From positions 2,803,078-2,867,077 of the forward strand of contig CM035360.1 of NCBI GenBank assembly GCA_020137815.1: a stretch of DNA of 64,000 nt. The letters run 5' to 3'. The translations under genes were made by a program, and so were the position numbers. This document shows positions 24,301-34,563 of this stretch, in pieces (the stretch's first letter is position 1; each line of letters begins with the position of its first letter). The notes beneath the pieces were generated by a model. That model worked only from the letters and a program-made list of their open reading frames with translations, did not search any database and was not told where the DNA came from. The stretch comes from Hormiphora californensis (taxonomy: Eukaryota; Ctenophora; Tentaculata; Cydippida; Pleurobrachiidae).

Positions 24301-24881
24301 ACGGAAGCCCCAAATTTGTTACAAAATGCACAGCGTAACCGCTTTCCTCTTGAAAATTCCTTTTTGATATGTGGCTCAAGGAATCCCCATAGCCCCTCGT
24401 CGTTTTCTCCAGCTTGAACCAGACCAGAGGCGAACAACTGAGAAGGGGATATACTTTTATTTCTGTCCCAAACAACAAGAAATAAACAATTCGGTTGAGA
24501 TACCTTCACGAACCGAATAACTACTTCTGTATAATCTAAAGGTGTGTCACTTACCAAGCAACTATGATGTGCGGCCAAGTCATCACTCAACTCCCTCAAC
24601 TCCCCTAACTCCCTGGTCTTATCCTTTGTGTAACAGAAGTGGCAACACCCCTCCCCAGGTGGCTCCCATTTGCTTAATTTAGATTTGGAATCCTTTGGAG
24701 TATTTGCCGTTAACTTTCGTTTCCTCTCAACCATCACGGCGCCAGAAGGAGAGCCATCTTCCTCAGACTTCACACTTTCCTCTGCCTTAATAAAGTTGGA
24801 ACGAGCTTTCTTTTTCAAGTGGTTACTGAGGCTGTGCTTTTCCATATTGTGGCTTCTTGGTTTTAAGTTTTCATCATTCAT
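12650..24881 (-). CDS. PHF7/G2E3-type PHD protein with PIP-box-like peptide, C2H2 fingers and MADF domain (about 1,150 aa)
   Basis: Exons in gene order: 24555-24881, 24211-24437, 23744-24022, 23387-23490, 21980-22245, 21588-21764, 21297-21455, 20850-20934, 20501-20646, 20071-20202, 15818-15912, 15521-15650, 14641-14808, 14422-14526, 14052-14280, 13388-13812, 13072-13268, 12650-12850. Phases fit at all junctions except exon 4 to 5, where a small exon is probably missed. Exons 1-5 carry an extended PHD (LFASGLVQAGENDEGLWGFL; CAFCNKFGASVGCHKAKCPH), a RING-like finger (ECPICREGI ... GYFFRCPMCNNEKKF) and a PHD (LLKCLTCGQAGAHPACIG), the order seen in PHF7 and G2E3. Exon 8 has QLSINSFF, a canonical PIP-box. 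Exon 10 has a C2H2 finger (CYYCSRQF ... H-x4-H). Exons 13-15 encode a MADF domain (AMNPVLWDKSKRR; KWKALSDRY; DWKYRIQLDFLEEE). Exons 17-18 have more Cys/His fingers. No HECT domain is present. It is probably a nuclear chromatin or replication factor. Confidence 0.8.
14888..15260 (-). pseudogene. Degenerate duplicate of exons 11 and 12 of the PHD/MADF gene
   Basis: The stretch 14888-15070 aligns by eye with 15490-15665 (exon 12 and its flanks: TTTAGCACGTGTTT ... CTGAGAGCATGTG). The stretch 15160-15240 aligns with 15815-15900 (exon 11). The duplicate copies have indels and no open frame matching the gene, so I treat them as dead exons. The tandem duplication is about 600 bases and includes the exon 13 acceptor sequence. 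Confidence 0.65.
15296..15425 (-). repeat. Acceptor-derived minisatellite, exon 13 of the PHD/MADF gene
   Basis: Four to five 29-30-base units of TCACTGGAAGAGAATGGGTG plus TTAGAGCTT. The same sequence lies at the real exon 13 boundary (14807-14830), where on the coding strand it reads CACCCATTCTCTTCCAG/TGA. The array thus repeats the pyrimidine tract, AG and first exon bases. Confidence 0.75.
16925..17490. repeat. AAGAAACCCCAAAA minisatellite, left array
   Basis: More than 30 units of 15-16 bases, AAGAAACCCCAAAAATA or AAGAAACCCCAAAATTA, with occasional AAGAAACTCGAAAAATA variants in a higher-order pattern of four to five units. CCCCAAAA recurs in nearly every unit, giving regularly spaced G4 tracts on the other strand. 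Confidence 0.9.
17791..17889. repeat. (CT)n tract in the foldback centre
   Basis: Mixed CT and CA repeats of about 100 bases, next to the junction of the left inner arm. Confidence 0.9.
18319..18400. repeat. (CT)n tract in the foldback centre, second
   Basis: About 80 bases of CT with short CA interruptions, followed by ACACACACGC. Confidence 0.9.
18770..19165. repeat. TTTTGGGGTTTCTTA minisatellite, right array (inverted)
   Basis: The same unit as the left array in opposite orientation, about 24 copies, again with a few TTTTTCGAGTTTCTTA variants at the inner end. The two arrays differ in copy number and variant order, so they have evolved separately since the inversion arose. Confidence 0.9.
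20388..20471. mobile_element. pogo-like MITE, 84 bp
   Basis: CAGTCGGACCCCGATTTAGG at the left, TAAATCGGGGTCCGACTG at the right, flanked by TA on both sides, the target site used by Tc1/mariner/pogo elements. It lies in an intron of the PHD/MADF gene. Related copies occur at 39700, 45132 and 63703, plus a decayed one at about 15670-15775. Confidence 0.8.
21030..21137 (+). mobile_element. hAT-like MITE, copy 2
   Basis: CAGGAACCGACCGAAACAAG to TTCGGTCGGTACCTG. Flanks GTTAAATT and GTGAAATT match at 7 of 8 bases. It lies between exons 7 and 8 of the PHD/MADF gene. Confidence 0.9.
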
Positions 24882-25019
24882 GCCATACACTAAAAAGTAA
24901 TTTTCACTACAATATTGTCGAAATAAGGCGACGGCCGACGCTTAACGGTTTGTTGAATGACCTGGGGCGCCCTGAATCCTAATGTTCCCCTTTTTCGTGG
25001 AGGCCCGGTAGCGGTGTAA

Positions 25020-26035
25020 GAGACAGAGCCCCGGTATCAGGGCCCAAGCATTTACCTTTTCGCAACTATTTCAACAATCTGAGGGCGTGAGCAGTGGCAC
25101 ACGAGCAGCTTCATCGGCCATCGCTGAAAAAATGTTTCACGTACACGGTACACACTACACTGTAGGTACTGTGGTACGCCCAAGAGGGGCTTCAAAATGC
25201 ACATGACGGACAAGTCAACACCGATTGGCATCACTTATCAACAGCCGAGGAGAAGCTGAGTGGAAAACGTTAAAATCTGGGTGCCTTTCATTGCTAACAA
25301 TTCGTAGTTTTAGCGCGCGCGACGGGTTAGGGCTATCCGTTAGGGTCTGGTTAGGGTTTGGTTAGGGGTTATCGGTTAGGGCTATCGATTCTCTATCAGT
25401 TACCGTTTAGTTTACTCAAATTGGCCATGTGGTTGCGTGGCTATAGCCGTTTAGGGCCTGTAGCATAGGCCAAGTTGGAGGGTGAACAGTTGAATAAAAA
25501 TGGACTTTATCAAGGCAGCGCTTTTCAAAAAAGTGAAAAGAACGTCGCGCAAGATGAAAGAAACTTTCAAAAACTTTTAAAGTTGAACGCGCGGCGCGTT
25601 CCATACAAATGCAGCGTAAAAATAAAGATATTCTTTACGCCGCGCGGGCAGATGCAGAAATTTTTGCAGATTTCTTGCACTTTTTTTGATTTGGCGTTTC
25701 TTTTTTTCTGTATTTTTGTTGATCGGATTTTGGTGGTTGAGACGGGTTAGGGCTGCCTGTTAGGGTTTTGTTTAGGATTATCGGTTAGTGCTATCCATCA
25801 TCTATCAGATACCGTTAAGTTTACTCAAATTTTCCATGTGGTTGCGTGGCTATAGCCGTTTGAAAAAAGTCTGTCTAGAAAATAAAACTACAGTCAGCAG
25901 TGTAGACTGTAGCGTGCACCTGTAAAGAGGCTTCATATCAAGGCACCCAGATTGTAATCTCAATTTTAAGTTGCACTGGCAGAGAGCTATCAGATAGCAT
26001 CAGCTGAAGCATGAAGCCCCTTCCCTAGCTGAAAA
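25020..26035 (+). repeat. LINE 5' region with internal monomers
   Basis: Non-coding leader of the LINE. A segment of about 130 bases (GACGGGTTAGGGCTATCCGT ... GCGTGGCTATAGCCGTTT) occurs at about 25320-25452 and again at about 25740-25862, so the leader contains two monomers spaced about 420 bases apart. Most of it is repeated, more diverged, at 30370-31240 beyond the LINE 3' end. Confidence 0.65.
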
Positions 26036-27300
26036 CTGATCCAAAGGGAGTTCGTGTACAGTGTGCTAACTGTAAGAGTCACTTTCACAAGACCTGTGCC
26101 AATCCCTTTTTTGCCAACTATACTGGTAATACGCTCCCGAAGAATTTTAATGGCTGGTGGTGTACTCAGTGTCTAGTATTGCGGGACATTGATGAGGGAA
26201 ACCAGGTGTTAATAAATTCCTTGACAGCTAAACTAGCTCCTCATTTCGAGGCACGTTTTGATGACCTCTCTAAGGAAATGGACGGTAAGGTGAGCCAATT
26301 GAATGATCAAATTGAGTCTAAGATTCTTGCGGTACTCCAGTCCTTCTTCCCCAATAGATCACCTTCTCCATCAAACCCGTCATCTGCTTCTCCCTCCCTA
26401 GAGATCCTCCAGGACTCTATGGCAACTCCTATCAAAACCTCCACTTCCCAATTCGTTACCACCCCTAAATCTTCAACCACCTATGCATCCTTGATTGATA
26501 AACCAGCTGCCCCCACAGCTGATCCGCTCCCCATCATCCCACCACCGCGTCCCGTTCTTAAATCGGCCCCATCTCTGAAACTGAAGGTACAATGTCCCAA
26601 CAAAGATGCTTCCGAAATAGCTAAGACCCTTGACAGGGTATTGGTGTCGACCCCTCTGAACTTCCTTGACTGCAAAGGTGAGGATCAAATCGTTATTGGA
26701 TTTCCGAGCTCAACGGACTTGAAGTCTGTAAGTGATATTATTGACGAAAAGACTCCTGATGAGGTTACTGTTGCTCCAGTTACCCTAACTGCAAAAGTGA
26801 CCGTTCTTAGCGTGCCTCTGGAAACTGAGGGAGTAGGCAAAGAGGCTCTCAACAAATTGGTCCTGCACAATCTTCTATCCAAAAACCCATGGCTCAGCTC
26901 TAATAACACTACTGTCGTTGACGTTAAGAGCCACTTCAAAAACAAGCAGCTGTGCAATGTTGGTCTTAGGCTTCCAGTAGAGATCCAGAAACGTTTGCTG
27001 CAGGAAGGCAAGTTGTATTACGGCAGATCGAGGCTGAATGTTCAGGAGCGCTTCTATATCCAGCAATGCTACAAGTGCCAGGGGTACAATCATGTTAGCA
27101 AGGACTGTACAAGTGATGTCTCGGTGTGTAAGAGATGTGGCGGTGACCACGATGTGAAGAAATGTGATGCTCCCCATACAAAACTCTGTGTTAATTGTAA
27201 CCATTCTGCTGAACATAAAGCTAATGCGATAACCCATTTCAGTGGTGATCACAAATGCCCAGTGCGCCTCAACATAATTAATGGGATGGCAAAAAACTAG
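26029..27300 (+). CDS. LINE ORF1: PHD-like finger plus zinc knuckles
   Basis: The frame is open from just after a TAG at 26026-26028 to the TAG at 27298-27300. The N-terminal part has a Cys/His finger (CANCKSHFHKTC ... WWCTQC, about residues 11-47), like the PHD-type domain of CR1-group ORF1 proteins. A Ser/Pro-rich linker follows. The C-terminal part has knuckles CYKCQGYNHVSKDC, CKRCGGDHDVKKC and CVNCNHSAEHKANAITHFSG..C. ORF1 proteins bind the element's RNA. No ATG precedes the finger in frame: ATG at 26011 hits the TAG after five codons, and the next in-frame ATG is near 26278. The real start is therefore unclear (non-AUG, or this copy has gained the stop). Confidence 0.8.
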   Translation: MKTDPKGVRVQCANCKSHFHKTCANPFFANYTGNTLPKNFNGWWCTQCLVLRDIDEGNQVLINSLTAKLAPHFEARFDDLSKEMDGKVSQLNDQIESKILAVLQSFFPNRSPSPSNPSSASPSLEILQDSMATPIKTSTSQFVTTPKSSTTYASLIDKPAAPTADPLPIIPPPRPVLKSAPSLKLKVQCPNKDASEIAKTLDRVLVSTPLNFLDCKGEDQIVIGFPSSTDLKSVSDIIDEKTPDEVTVAPVTLTAKVTVLSVPLETEGVGKEALNKLVLHNLLSKNPWLSSNNTTVVDVKSHFKNKQLCNVGLRLPVEIQKRLLQEGKLYYGRSRLNVQERFYIQQCYKCQGYNHVSKDCTSDVSVCKRCGGDHDVKKCDAPHTKLCVNCNHSAEHKANAITHFSGDHKCPVRLNIINGMAKN

Positions 27301-27302
27301 AG

Positions 27303-30242
27303 ATGTTAGAGGCTCCTTATCTCAGATTTGCTAACTTGAACTGCTTTTCTATCCGGAATAAACTTGAGGAGGTCATGATGTTAGTCTCTGAGAACTGTGT
27401 CGATGTTATGTGCATTACTGAGAGCTGGCTCCATGAAGAAGAACACTCCATTAGCAGACAAATTTCTGAGTTTGATTATCAACTAATCAACCTCTCGAGA
27501 GGATCCAGAGGTGGGGGTGTAGCGGTTATCTCTAGGAATGGTTTGACGGTGAAGCGGTGCAAAACTAACAGACAATTTTCATCTTTTGAGTGTTTAGAGG
27601 TGACGGTGGAGGGGCGAGGAGTAGAGCTCACTAGAGCGGCTGTTGTTTATCGCCCACCAGATGCGTCTAAACAGACTGCTTTCTTGGACGAATTTGGAGA
27701 TTTCTTGTCTGACTTCACGACCAAGTCAGGCCATCTAGTATTAACAGGTGATTTCAACATTCACATTGAGAACCCCAGCTGCTCTTTTTCTGATAACTTC
27801 ATGCAGATAGTTGGAGACCATAACTGGCAACAGAAGATCGACCAGCCAACACACATAAATGGAGGTTGGCTTGATTTGGTTCTCACAAATGATGATTACC
27901 TCTTGAGTGATGTCGATGTTTTACCTACCCCAGAAGTCCCTGATCATTTTCTGGTGTCATTCAACGTTCACTGTGGCTCATCAAACCGTCTTCCTCAGAA
28001 AAAGACTGTTGTATCTAGATGCATGCGAAGAGTGACGGTGGAAGCTATAACTGAAATGATCCAGAAATCTGAGCTGAAGGGCCCCAATTTTCCTGGGCGA
28101 TCTCTTACTGAGTGCGCTGAGATGTATGATGAACTCTTATTAGACATTCTAGACGAGCTTGCACCTCTTGAAGAGAAAACACTTTTGATCGGTGACAAAC
28201 CTCGGTGGTTTGACGTTGACTGTTATACAGCACTGAGGAGCAGGCGTGGGGCTGAGCGCAGGTATCGACGGCGTTACAAGAAGAAGCTAAAGAAGCCCAA
28301 TCGAGTTACTTATGAAGAACTTGATCTAGCGGAAAGGGAGTTTGTAAGAGAAGTGAGATACGCAAGGTCAGTGTTTAGACGGGCTAGACGAGAGTTTTTC
28401 AGACGCAGACTTCAGGCTGCTGAGGGCAATCCATCTGCTACCTATCAGGTGATGAACTACCTGCTGGGTAAAGATAAAACCCCGAAAGCACTCCCAACAG
28501 TGCCTGATCCTGCTAAACTTCCGGATTTACTGAGTGAGTTCTTTCACTCCAAAGTTGAAAAGATTTATCAAGATATTCGAAATGATCCATCCTTCTCAGA
28601 AACCTTGCCTAACTTGCCCGATACGAGAACACCAACATCAGTGCCTGTCCTTGCATCGTTTAAACCGGTATCGGATGAACAACTTGTATCTACCATCCGG
28701 AGAATGAACCAAAAACATTGTTCCCTTGACCCTATACCGACCTCTCTACTCACAGGTGCCTTACCTCATCTCCTACCAATAATCTCGAAGATTGTCAACT
28801 CCAGTCTGTCCCAAGGAGAAGTGCCTGATAACTTGAAAACAGCTGTAATAAGACCTGCTCACAAAAATGCGTCATTGGATCCGGATCAATTGAAAAGCTA
28901 CAGACCTATTTCCAACTTATCATTTTTATCAAAGGTAGTAGAGAAATGTGTAGCTGAGCAGCTGATTGACCATCTTGAAAAACATGATCTTTTCGCTAAA
29001 TTCCAGTCCGCCTATAGAACGAAACATTCTTGCGAAACGGCGACCGTGAAAATTGTCAATGACATCCTCTTGCAGATTGACAGCAAATCTCAGGTGATTC
29101 TTGTGTTATTGGACCTCTCGGCCGCGTTCGACACCATCTCGCATTCAGAACTGTTACGGCGACTTGAGAATGAATATCGAATTGGAGGTAGTGTTCTGAA
29201 ATGGATCAAATCCTACCTGTCAGGACGCTTTGCGAAGGTTAAGATCGGATCGACGGAGTCCAGTTCGAAACCTATTGAAATCGGAGTGCCCCAAGGGTCT
29301 ATTCTTGGCCCGTTGTTGTTTATCCTATATATGAAGGACCTGGAAAAGATTGCTGCATTATACGACCTAACCATACATATGTATGCTGATGATAGTCAGA
29401 TATATGTTTCATTCTCACCAGAATCAATCGGTGAGGTGACCGAAAGACTACAGAAATGCATGGCACACATAAAATTGTGGATGGCTCATAGTATGCTGAA
29501 GCTCAACCCAGAGAAAACGGAAGTTCTCATCCTGAAAAACAAATGGAGTAAATCACCTGATATTGAGAACATATTGATCAATCCAGAAGATGGCGAAACA
29601 GAAGTCACCCCAAGAGCGAGAAACTTGGGCGTAATGTTTGACAGCATATTATCAATGGCCGATCACGTTACTAAAGTTGTCAAAGCTTGCAATCTACAAC
29701 TGGTACAGATGTGGAGAATAGCCGGAAAATTGAGTAAGGCACAGAAAACTAAGCTGGTTTCAACCCTTATTCATAGCCGTATCGATTATTGCAACTCTCT
29801 TTTGGTTTCATTAAAGGATTCTGACCTGAAACGTCTACAGAAAGTTCAGAACAGTGCGACACGATACATTTACGGGAAAAGAGGAAAACGCGGTGTAACA
29901 AAACTTCGTATGAAATCACACTTCTTGCCTGTGAAACAGCGAATAGAGTACAAAATTTGCTTGATGGTATACAAGACTCTTCATGATCAATCCCCTCCAT
30001 ACATGTCTGAGATGTTAGTGAAGCGGCCCCAGAAAGTGAAATCACTCCGAGTGGATAATGACGTCACCGCTCTGAAAGAGGTGCGGAGGAGTGAGTACCA
30101 CTACGAGAACACTAGAGGCGCTTTCAGTATTGCTGCACCTAAATTATGGAATCAGCTACCACGATCAATCCGGGACTCAGAATCCCTTACTACTAAAACA
30201 TCCCTGAAGACGCACTTGTTCTTTAGAGCATACAACCAATGA
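27303..30242 (+). CDS. LINE ORF2: endonuclease and reverse transcriptase, intact (979 aa)
   Basis: Starts two bases after the ORF1 stop and is open for 979 codons. The N-terminal apurinic-type endonuclease shows LNCFSIRNK, the TESWL acid, GDFNIH and the PDHFLVSF His. The reverse transcriptase shows YRPISNLSFLSKVVEKC, LLDLSAAFDTISHSELLRRL with the first Asp (about 604), GVPQGSILGPLLF and MYADDSQIY with the catalytic pair (about 698). The C-terminal part has the SRIDYCNSLL region typical of CR1/L2/Rex1-type elements. There is no RNase H. Both enzymes look complete, so this copy may still be mobile or have inserted recently. It lies between the 5' ends of the PHD/MADF gene and PREP. Confidence 0.95.
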   Translation: MLEAPYLRFANLNCFSIRNKLEEVMMLVSENCVDVMCITESWLHEEEHSISRQISEFDYQLINLSRGSRGGGVAVISRNGLTVKRCKTNRQFSSFECLEVTVEGRGVELTRAAVVYRPPDASKQTAFLDEFGDFLSDFTTKSGHLVLTGDFNIHIENPSCSFSDNFMQIVGDHNWQQKIDQPTHINGGWLDLVLTNDDYLLSDVDVLPTPEVPDHFLVSFNVHCGSSNRLPQKKTVVSRCMRRVTVEAITEMIQKSELKGPNFPGRSLTECAEMYDELLLDILDELAPLEEKTLLIGDKPRWFDVDCYTALRSRRGAERRYRRRYKKKLKKPNRVTYEELDLAEREFVREVRYARSVFRRARREFFRRRLQAAEGNPSATYQVMNYLLGKDKTPKALPTVPDPAKLPDLLSEFFHSKVEKIYQDIRNDPSFSETLPNLPDTRTPTSVPVLASFKPVSDEQLVSTIRRMNQKHCSLDPIPTSLLTGALPHLLPIISKIVNSSLSQGEVPDNLKTAVIRPAHKNASLDPDQLKSYRPISNLSFLSKVVEKCVAEQLIDHLEKHDLFAKFQSAYRTKHSCETATVKIVNDILLQIDSKSQVILVLLDLSAAFDTISHSELLRRLENEYRIGGSVLKWIKSYLSGRFAKVKIGSTESSSKPIEIGVPQGSILGPLLFILYMKDLEKIAALYDLTIHMYADDSQIYVSFSPESIGEVTERLQKCMAHIKLWMAHSMLKLNPEKTEVLILKNKWSKSPDIENILINPEDGETEVTPRARNLGVMFDSILSMADHVTKVVKACNLQLVQMWRIAGKLSKAQKTKLVSTLIHSRIDYCNSLLVSLKDSDLKRLQKVQNSATRYIYGKRGKRGVTKLRMKSHFLPVKQRIEYKICLMVYKTLHDQSPPYMSEMLVKRPQKVKSLRVDNDVTALKEVRRSEYHYENTRGAFSIAAPKLWNQLPRSIRDSESLTTKTSLKTHLFFRAYNQ

Positions 30243-30369
30243 TCGGCAAAATAATCCTCACTTCCCTACATTTGGTACATCCACATGGATTCCTGAGTAA
30301 CTACTGTCTCCAACTCCTATTCCTGATTCCTGGCTCCTTTTTCTGTGATCCTCACGATTAACCGAGCCA

Positions 30370-31240
30370 CCCTATCAGGGTCCAAGCATTTGCCTTTCGA
30401 ACTATTTCCTCCACATCGAGGCGTGAGCTATGCACCCCACGATCCTTCCTACTCCTGAAAAAAAGTTCGCTACACAGTCACGTCCTTCACTGTAGCGTCC
30501 CACTCAACCTGGGTGCCCAAGCGGGCTTCAATATGCACCGGGGCTTTCACTACCACTTGGCATCACTATCTGCCTCCAGCCAGCGTCCAACTCGGTCCTA
30601 TTCTACCCAAAGATCCGGTCAGTTGCACTCTCAATCATCACAAAAGTTGAAAGACTCGCCAACACATAGCCCCTCGGAAATGGTTCCATCTCCACAATCA
30701 TCACCTGGGCATCCAACCGACCGCATGATCCGGCTTACTAGCTCTGCATTGATTCGGGCCTTTCCTTGACCTTGTCATACTTGACATTTCCGAGGGTCCT
30801 CAGAATGCTCTTTCCAAAACTTTTAAGTTTGAACGCGCGCCGTTCCTACCAATGCACGAAATTAAGATTCTTTCGCGTCAGAATTGGTCTTTCTGCACCT
30901 TCTTCATTGATCTGGCTTTTTTTCTCTTTTTTGGTGATCGATTTGGCGCTTCGCAAGTTCTATGTCTGACAATTTAAGCATTTCCGTTTTCAGGGTTAAT
31001 TGTTAGTGCTATCCTTTACTTCGATTCCGTTTAGTTTTACTCAAATTATCCACGTGGTTGCGTGGCTATAGCCGTTTGAAAAAAGTCTGTCTAGAAAATA
31101 AAAGTACAGTCAGCAGTGTAGTGTGCACCTGTAAACAGGCTTCACATCAAGGCACCCAGATTGTAATCTCACCTGAGTTGCACTGGCAGAGAGCTATCAG
31201 ATAGCATCAGCTGAGAGGCCTGAAGCCCCTCCCCCTCCCC
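30370..31240 (+). repeat. Decayed second copy of the LINE leader
   Basis: Matches 25020-26035 in order: CAGGGTCCAAGCATTTGCCT against CAGGGCCCAAGCATTTACCT, then the AACGCGCG segment, then GTGGTTGCGTGGCTATAGCC and the GGCACCCAGATTGTAATCTC block. Homology ends at CCCTAGCTGA, the point where ORF1 opens in the left copy. Many indels show it is older. The LINE body is thus bounded by two related leaders in direct orientation. Confidence 0.7.
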
Positions 31241-31524
31241 TAGCTGACCAGGTTTCATGATGGATACTTGTCAGGCACTGACTGTAACATCGTGCACGCT
31301 GCTAGCGACGTCTCGTCAATGATGGGCATAGCCTTTTAGGATGTGTCCGCTCGAATGTCCACTTGTATTTCCGCTGTGTCTCTAAAAATGTTTATATCGG
31401 AATTTGAATATCTGACAAAGTATTATCGCCGCACATCACAGTTTTATTGTTTACCAAATGCCCTGCTATCATCAAAAGTCGAAAGACCTGAAGTCATTTG
31501 AAAACCTCACACAATAGGTTGATC

Positions 31525-34496
31525 ATGGCTGTTTGGGAATATCCAGAGGCTAGACAAGATGGAACCTGTGAGACCCTACACGGCAAACAGGTAGTTGTCA
31601 TACAAGCACGAGGTTTCTTTATCTTCCCTCACATCCATGTTCAATACCAAATTAGTTGTCAGGCTCCTTGACCTCACGCAGCTGAGAAGACAGTCTTATT
31701 ATATGAGAAAAACAATTAGCTTCTAATATTATTCAATAGGTGTCAGATCCCTACCGGTGGATGGAGGACCCTGACTGTGATGAAACTAAGGCCTATGTAG
31801 ATGCTCAGAATGCCATAACCATGCCATTCCTTGAATCGTGTGGGGTTAAGAAGGCATTCCACGAGAAGCTGACTGAGTTGTACAACTATCCGAAACAGGG
31901 GTGCCCCTTTAAACGGGGAGACAAGTTCTATTACAACCATAATACTGGGCTACAAAATCAGAGGTAAATATGGTAATAATACTTTTCATTGTTGATACTT
32001 GATCAATGCGTTGAAAAGTCTGGTTATGTGTTGGTAACCAACCTAACCAACCCGTGTGATATTCTTGGTAGCTACCTGGTCTTTACTGGTGCGTGAACCA
32101 AGTAATAGATCAATGCAAATTTAACCTAACCAACCCCGAACCCGTAATATAACCTAACATTTCAGTGTAATGTTCCAGATGGATAGTCCAGGTAGTGACG
32201 GAGAGGTGTTCTTCGATCCTAACACACTCTCTGAGGATGGCACTGTTGCCATGGGTAGTCGAGTAAGTAATAATTAGTGATTAACAATAGTTAGTTATAA
32301 TTAGTACGTAATCAAATATATTTAAACACTGTACTACATATAAATGTAATCAAAATACGCCCAGGTCAAAATTGTTGACAATGTAGCAATGCGCTTGCCA
32401 GCACATTTTGGTAAACTCCCAGCACATTTTGAAATTTAAGAGGGAACAATTAAATTGAGTCTGGCGTGCTCCTATTGGTCCATATATTGTCGACATTAGG
32501 TGCTATTTTTGATCGATTTTACAGAAAAACTTACTATGCCAATATATTGGCCTCTCTACCACCGGTCGCGAAGCAAATTTCTCTAATAAACGTCCTAGGG
32601 TGTTCCAATTGGTCTATATTTACTCCTTATAACCGTGGGTAGTCGATATATTGAGTCTTAGGGGGTGCTGGCTGGGTGCTGGCATCCAGCAATGGGGCAG
32701 CAATGGATCGATTTTACAGAAAAAGTTACTATGTCAATATAGCCTCTCTGCCACCGGTCGCGAGGCAAATTTCTCCAATAAACGTCCTAGGGTGTTCCAA
32801 TTGGTCTATATTTACTCCCTATAACCGTGAATAGTCGATAAATAGAGTTTTAGGGGGTGCTGGCTGGGTGCTGGGATCCAGCAATGGGGCAGCAATGTAA
32901 ACGTGTCTCATTGCTGCATATTGCTGGATGCCAGCACCCATTCTTCACCCCCTAAGACTCAATTTATCGACTATCCACGGTTATAGGGAGTAAATATAGA
33001 CCAATTGGAACACCCTAGGACGTTTATTGGAGAAATTTGCCTCGCGACCGGTGACAGAGAGGCCATATTGACACAGTAACTTTTTCTGTAAAATTGATCC
33101 ATTGCTGCCCCATTGCTGGATCCCAGCACCCAGCCAGCACCCCCTAAAACTCTATTTATCGACTATCCACGGTTATAGGGAGTAAATATAGACCAATTGG
33201 AACACCCTAGGACGTTTATTGGAGAAATTGGCTCCGCGACCGGCGGAAGAGAGGCATTATTGACGTCAACGTGCAATAGCAAAATTCCAGCACTTTTTGA
33301 ATCCCAAAATTCCCATTGCCAGCACTTTTTCAACAATTTTGACCTGGGAAAATACGGAAAAGTGTCTAAAATTAAGTTATTAAATTGATTAATTGTTTCC
33401 CTTTTTCAGAGCTTCTCTGAAGACGGTCTAATAATGGCCTATACCATCAGTGTCAGTGGAAGCGATTGGAAAACAGTCAAGGTATTGTTTAGGGTCTCTT
33501 ACAACACTCTTAGTAGCAGTAGCCGCAATTTTCAAAAAATGAAAGTATTCCCTCAATCTTATATAACGATACACTGTTTTTCTCTTTTTTCGTCATAACA
33601 TTCGCATACTAAAATGTGTTCTCTCTAAAGAAAAAGTCACCCCTTGACCTTCTCCAGTTTATGACCCACCCCTTCTCCAGTTTATGACCCACCCCTTCTC
33701 CTGTCTCCAGTTTATGACCCACCACCCCTTCTCCAGTTTATGACCCACCCCTTCTCCTGTCTCCAGTTTATGACCCATCACCCCTTCTCCAGTTTATGAC
33801 CCATCCCTTCTCCTGTCTCCAGTTTATGACCCATCACCCCTTCTCCAGTTTATGACCCATCCCTTCTCCTGTCTCCAGTTTATGACCCACCACCCCTTCT
33901 CCAGTTTATGACCCACCGCCCCTTTCAGTACATGACCCACCCCTTCTCTTGTCTCCAGTTTATTATGTCTCATTGCATCACCACCTTCTCTTGTGTCCAG
34001 TTTATGACCCAATCCTTTCAGTTTATGAGGACAGACACTAAGGAGGAGCTAAAGGATGTTTTGGAAAATGTTAAATTCTCATGCCTAACTTGGACCCATG
34101 ACCACAAAGGTAAAACACGCGGGTATCTTAGCTTAGGTCGGGAGGGTGGGCGGGGTTCTTTTTATGTTTATCTTTCTCCCTCTGCAAGGTCTTCAAGGTT
34201 TCCCTCTCTAATATTTTACCTGACCTGCAATGTTTATCTTTCTCTCGGCGTCGTAAGGTGTACCTTTCTGCAAATTTAATGAAATTAGTGACCTGTGCAA
34301 CACGGCTGTGTAAGGTTGCAAGGTATCTCCATTCGGTTGATTTAATTAATCAGCGGCTGTTCTCTCTGGTTTCCTTCTCTGCAAGGCGCTTTTTTGCACA
34401 GTTTCACCTGATTTCATTATCTCACACTAACCTGTCTCACACTAACCTGTCTTATCAGGTTTTCTCTTTCTCTCTCTCTCTCTCTCGCTCTCTCTT

Positions 34497-34563
<67 letters not shown>

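Noticed and set aside
24449-24548. Continuous reading through the PHD gene's first intron
   Set aside because: Removing a GT-AG intron at 24438-24554 restores the conserved HxxC-L-LFxSGL motif, so the read-through peptide is intronic.
25320-25400. GGTTAGGG strings suggesting telomeric DNA
   Set aside because: Irregular, few copies, and part of the LINE leader monomer.
26473-27252. Minus-strand ORFs of 64-125 codons opposite ORF1
   Set aside because: Shadows of LINE ORF1; no domain and no independent support.
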